Source: Mesotaenium endlicherianum (taxonomy: Eukaryota; Streptophyta; Zygnematophyceae; Zygnematales; Mesotaeniaceae). From it: a stretch of 22,500 nt of DNA. Below are positions 19,576 to 22,500 of the stretch, in pieces; positions within the stretch are counted from its first letter, which is position 1; each line of letters starts with the position of its first letter. The DNA lies in contig WELA01001939.1 in assembly GCA_009602735.1 (NCBI GenBank), forward strand, positions 1 to 22,500, given 5' to 3'. The notes below the pieces were generated by a model. That model was not told the origin of the DNA. It ran no database searches and saw nothing but the letters and a program-made list of their open reading frames with translations. Made by a program: the position numbers and the translations under genes.

Positions 19576-19993
19576 GCAGCCAGCGGCAGTGGACCCGCAC
19601 GCACAATCAACTCTGGAGGGGCGTTTGGGAGAGCAGATCTGGAGCAGCAGCAGCAGCAGCAGCAGCAGCCTTACGATAGGTAGGGGGCAGTTGTTGCATG
19701 GGCGATGCTCGCTTCATGGGAGCCGGTGCTTGTGCTGTGGTTAAGCTGGAAGTAGAGTACCTGACGCAAGGGAGTTGATGACAGCTTGCACTAGTGCCCC
19801 AACATAGAGGACAGATGCCTTACTAGTATTTTTTCATTTACAAATTATTTATTTTAGGATGCTCTTATGTGCCGTAGATGGTGGTTACATCGGCAAAGAC
19901 TACATTTTGGGTCGAGTAGAGCTTAGTATCAAGTCTCTTGGTCCTTACCTTAGCGCAACCGCTGAAGTGGTGCTCTTTTTAGCTAGGTCGTGA
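19576..19993 (+). CDS. Candidate two-exon gene end
   Basis: Exon 19576-19679, after GTGTAG, reads AASGSGPARTINSGGAFGRA, then DLE, eight Gln and PYDR. The donor GTAGGG and the acceptor TTATTTATTTTAG join it in phase 2 to exon 19858-19993, which reads MLLCAVDGGYIGKDYILGRV and ends VVLFLARS and TGA. The T-rich acceptor and the stop-free second exon in lower-GC DNA support a terminal exon. The other two frames of the first exon are also open, giving poly-Ser or poly-Ala, so the frame choice rests on the splice phase. No family is recognised, and the second exon overlaps an opposite-strand candidate. Confidence 0.3.
19643..19669 (+). repeat. (AGC)n trinucleotide tract
   Basis: About nine AGC units, readable as poly-Gln, poly-Ser or poly-Ala depending on frame. 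Confidence 0.9.
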
Positions 19994-20121
19994 TTTTTTT
20001 TTCTTGCAACGGTTATCAAAGCTTGCCCGTTTTGAACCTGCAAATTCCCGGCTGTTGAAGTCGAGGATTTTGAAGTTGCTGCATTACTTGATGCCTCTGG
20101 TGTTACTATGACACCAGCCAT
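19949..20121 (-). CDS. Candidate first exon of a minus-strand gene
   Basis: From an ATG (context TTCATGGCT) the reading runs MAGVIVTPEASSNAATSKSS and KKNHDLAKKSTTSAVAL for 57 codons plus two bases and ends at a strong donor (CTAAG|GTAAGG). A TATAAAA lies about 56 bases upstream of the ATG on the same strand, a plausible promoter distance. I could not find the next exon and recognise no family. It overlaps the second exon of the plus-strand candidate, so at most one is likely to be right. Confidence 0.28.
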
Positions 20122-20176
20122 GAAACTATCGTTCTGAAACACTTATCACCGACAGTATTCTGCAGGCATGAGTGTC

Positions 20177-20183
20177 TTTTATA
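20177..20183 (-). promoter_or_regulatory. TATA-box candidate
   Basis: TATAAAA on the minus strand, about 56 bases upstream of the ATG of the candidate first exon at 20121. Position and sequence fit a core promoter, but no other element supports it. Confidence 0.25.
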
Positions 20184-21290
20184 CTTCGAAGTTCTCGCAT
20201 AGGAGCATGAGGTCGCATGGGGACTTAAATTGGTTCAAGACCCTCAGGTTGGGTGCGGTCATACTGACCTTTAAAGGGCCCGTCCTTCGCATTAACCTTC
20301 GTTATATATATAGCCAGTTGGCAACGTCAAACAGGGCATATATGCTGTCGCTGGCTTTGCAGAGCATGGTTACCAATCCTTGACCTCAAACTACTTTGTG
20401 CAGTGCACTTGGGCAGCGTATCTTGCACATTGTGTGTCACGCCTCCTCACTGCCTATCATGCTTGCAGTGCTTCAGGTCAGATTTTTTCCCCTCCATGCA
20501 CATAGTTTATTTGTTGTGTTGGTATACCTACGCAGCCCTATACGCAAATGTGCCACGTTCTCACATCCCTTGCACATGCAATGAACATATATACATACAT
20601 ATATGTATATGGTGCAACCAGCGCCGCAGATATTCATGGGTCTCTCAGCAATTTACTAGCAAATGCATGAGATTGCTTCGGGACCCCTCGCAGTGAATCA
20701 AGAATCTAGGTTTCCAAAAGCATTTTTATGATGGGTGAACGGCTTTTCAAGTCGGGGGACAAATATGATCAAATACTGCTAAATTAAAGTCCAAAACTTT
20801 TTAAGCAACCGAGTCGACTCCAAAACTTTTATTGACCCTTGCATGCCACATTGTCAGAACTTCTTCAAACTCTTCAGTTTGACTACATCTCAACAACGAA
20901 CATGTTTGTGGTTGGTCCAAACGTGTTTATGTGTTAACAACCTTACAAGGTTGAAATTTGAAATCCAAAATCAAAGAAGTAGTCAGACAAGTTGTGTACA
21001 TGGCTTCCATTGGCCAGTGAATACACCGTCAAGATTGCCTGGAACAATGAACTTGGCCTGATATGTTCTTCTACAACTTCATACTATTTGTCCTGCCAAG
21101 TTATGTGTGGGCGTAACACGACTGTCGACAGCTGAACCAAATATCAACTATGAACCAGTCAAATCTCATTTTATTAAATAGATATGATTTATTTGCCGAT
21201 CTGAATGGGTCAAAGTGACACACTTGGACACTCGTTCTTTTCCAATGACATTGTTTACAACCTACCAACCTTGCGTGTCGCACGGTCAAT
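20184..21290. other. Lower-GC DNA without a recognised gene
   Basis: Contains the palindrome ATACATATATGTAT near 20591-20610 and a near-direct repeat of CCAAAACTTTT at about 20791 and 20820. Reading frames are short and lack protein-like character or splice support. Confidence 0.35.
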
Positions 21291-21491
21291 ATGGCGTTTT
21301 GGAAATGTAAATTTAATGAGGCCTTGAGTCTGAGAGGCCGATATGGGGTTATAGATGTAGAGGGTTATAAACATAACCCTCAAACAACAGCCTGGTATGC
21401 ACGCGCAATATTTTACAAGTGTTTGACATTGCTGGGGACAACCAAAACTTGGGCAATATTGGAGACGGCCCCGCAACAGCACGTGCTCTAG
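21291..21491 (+). CDS. Possible 66-residue small open reading frame
   Basis: ATG to TAG, starting MAFWKCKFNEALSLRGRYGV and containing TTAWYARAIFYKCLTLLGTT. The composition is protein-like, but there is no recognised domain, promoter or splice site. A perfect 8-bp hairpin (AGGGTTAT, loop AAAC, ATAACCCT) lies inside it at 21361-21380. It may be a chance frame. Confidence 0.2.
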   Translation: MAFWKCKFNEALSLRGRYGVIDVEGYKHNPQTTAWYARAIFYKCLTLLGTTKTWAILETAPQQHVL

Positions 21492-21732
21492 CTACAAAAA
21501 ATCAAAGCTGACCCGCAATTTTCATTTGTGCCTGCATGCTCTACGTCTTATGCTCCCTTACGAGGGCTCGCTTCGGCAAACAGAGCCTTGCTTGAGTCTT
21601 TGGGTAGGGTGAGCTGCCTGAATATAAGGTACTCTTCCACTGATGTGCCCGTGCTCTCAATAACCTGCTCTAGCAGAATCGTTACATACGCACGCATGCA
21701 CGCACAAGCGCGCACGCCCGCGCACACACACA

Positions 21733-21733
<1 letters not shown>

Positions 21734-21774
<41 letters not shown>
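21734..21774. repeat. (AC)20 dinucleotide microsatellite
   Basis: About 20 uninterrupted AC units, preceded by imperfect CA/CG-rich sequence from 21690. Confidence 0.95.
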
Positions 21775-21776
<2 letters not shown>

Positions 21777-22225
21777 TGTAAGGCACTGACGGCAACTGTT
21801 GGCCAAAATTTTTCCACCCTGGCAGAGCCACCAGCATGGGTAAATGAGCAACGATGTCAATTGAGAGACTGACACCAGGTGGCCCAGAGAAGCCCAGCCC
21901 AGAGAAGGCCAGCCAAGCGCCAAGCCAACCAACGGCAGCTTGCGGAGCACCAGCAAACAAAACTGAGCTTCGATGGAGCCAGACCACCCCTGCCCCGCCT
22001 GTGAAGGCCCTCCCATGCAGAAGCTTATCGCAGCATCGACAAGGTATTAACTAGCAGCAGCTCTGCCTGGCGCGAGGACACGCCTGGCCCATGGGCAGGA
22101 TTGGTCACCATGTCGCCATCAGGCCCAGCTCTGTGGCAAACGGGTAAGCTCTATCCCCTGCTCCCCCGCATTGCTGCTTGGTGCAGCAACAACCTTGTCA
22201 TTTGATTTCCAAGCATGAACCCACA
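21775..22225. other. No gene recognised
   Basis: Moderate-GC sequence with small repeated words such as AGCCCAGCCCAGAGAAGGCC near 21890. No credible gene or splice pair was seen. Confidence 0.35.
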
Positions 22226-22500
22226 GAGGGCGTGAACATGCATACACGTAGACACACACTTGCGCGCACACGTCTGCGTAGAGCATTGACACAGAACACA
22301 CAACTCATGCACCTGCGCATGCACGCGCGCACGGACGCGCGAACACACATGCGTGTGCACATACACACACACACATACACACACGCGCACACGTAGAGAC
22401 ACACACACACACACGCACACATAGACACACACACACACACATACTCACACACAAACACAAACACAAACAGACACACACGCACACACACAAACTCATCAAA
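22226..22500. repeat. Long imperfect CA-rich satellite tract, cut by the window end
   Basis: CACA units interspersed with CG, TA and GA steps (ACACGCGC, ACATACAC, ACAAACAC) continue to the end of the window. The first 20 bases of the window are a related TGTGCG tract on the opposite strand orientation. Confidence 0.85.

Noticed and set aside
21548..22499. Cys-Val-rich minus-strand frames
   Set aside because: Translations of TG microsatellites.
8046..22500. tRNA or rRNA genes
   Set aside because: No B-box-like GGTTCGANNCC with paired stems and no rRNA core motifs were seen by eye.

Overview
The window is nuclear DNA of a eukaryote. It has spliceosomal GT-AG introns, long low-complexity proteins (poly-Ala, poly-Gln, poly-His, Gly-Met and Gly-Val runs), abundant microsatellites and a plant/fungal-type Tnp2 (CACTA/EnSpm-class) transposase. 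The GC-rich coding DNA with Ala/Gln/Gly runs would fit an alga, possibly green, but nothing here fixes the lineage. I see no tRNA, rRNA, CRISPR or bacterial-type operon.

Layout. (1) 1-2886: on the minus strand, exons of a TBC (Rab-GAP) gene lie in very CT-rich introns, seen as an extreme purine tract on the plus strand. The TBC reading frame is broken by a small deletion and a nonsense codon, and possibly by a lost splice donor, so it is called a pseudogene. (2) 2887-8045: a minus-strand transposase gene with at least four exons. All splice phases agree and give an uninterrupted product of about 1281 residues: N-terminal zinc finger, Tnp2 catalytic core with a candidate D-D-E triad, and a C-terminal BAH-like plus Cys/His-rich module. 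Two local duplications mark it: an 87-bp tandem duplication at intron 1, and a 67-bp direct repeat lying after exon 3 and again after exon 4. (3) 8046-11253: gene-poor, lower-GC DNA with coding relics and short tandem repeats. (4) 11658-16623: a plus-strand two-exon gene for a 1440-residue, mostly disordered Ser/Pro/Ala-rich protein of unknown function. (5) 16746-18598: a 926-bp segment present twice, identical where compared, separated by a single N; most likely an assembly artefact. (6) 18599-22500: weak candidate exons on both strands, then unassigned lower-GC DNA and two CA-rich microsatellite tracts.

How the parts fit: the transposon gene and the broken TBC gene share a strand and are adjacent, so insertion into or beside the TBC gene is possible. 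No CACTA/TAGTG terminal pair was found, so the element's borders are undefined. The large plus-strand gene looks like an independent host gene. The most interesting biology is the transposase gene: an uninterrupted multi-exon frame, an apparent stop codon hidden inside a splice donor, and a duplicated 3'-end-like repeat that suggests two alternative C-termini.
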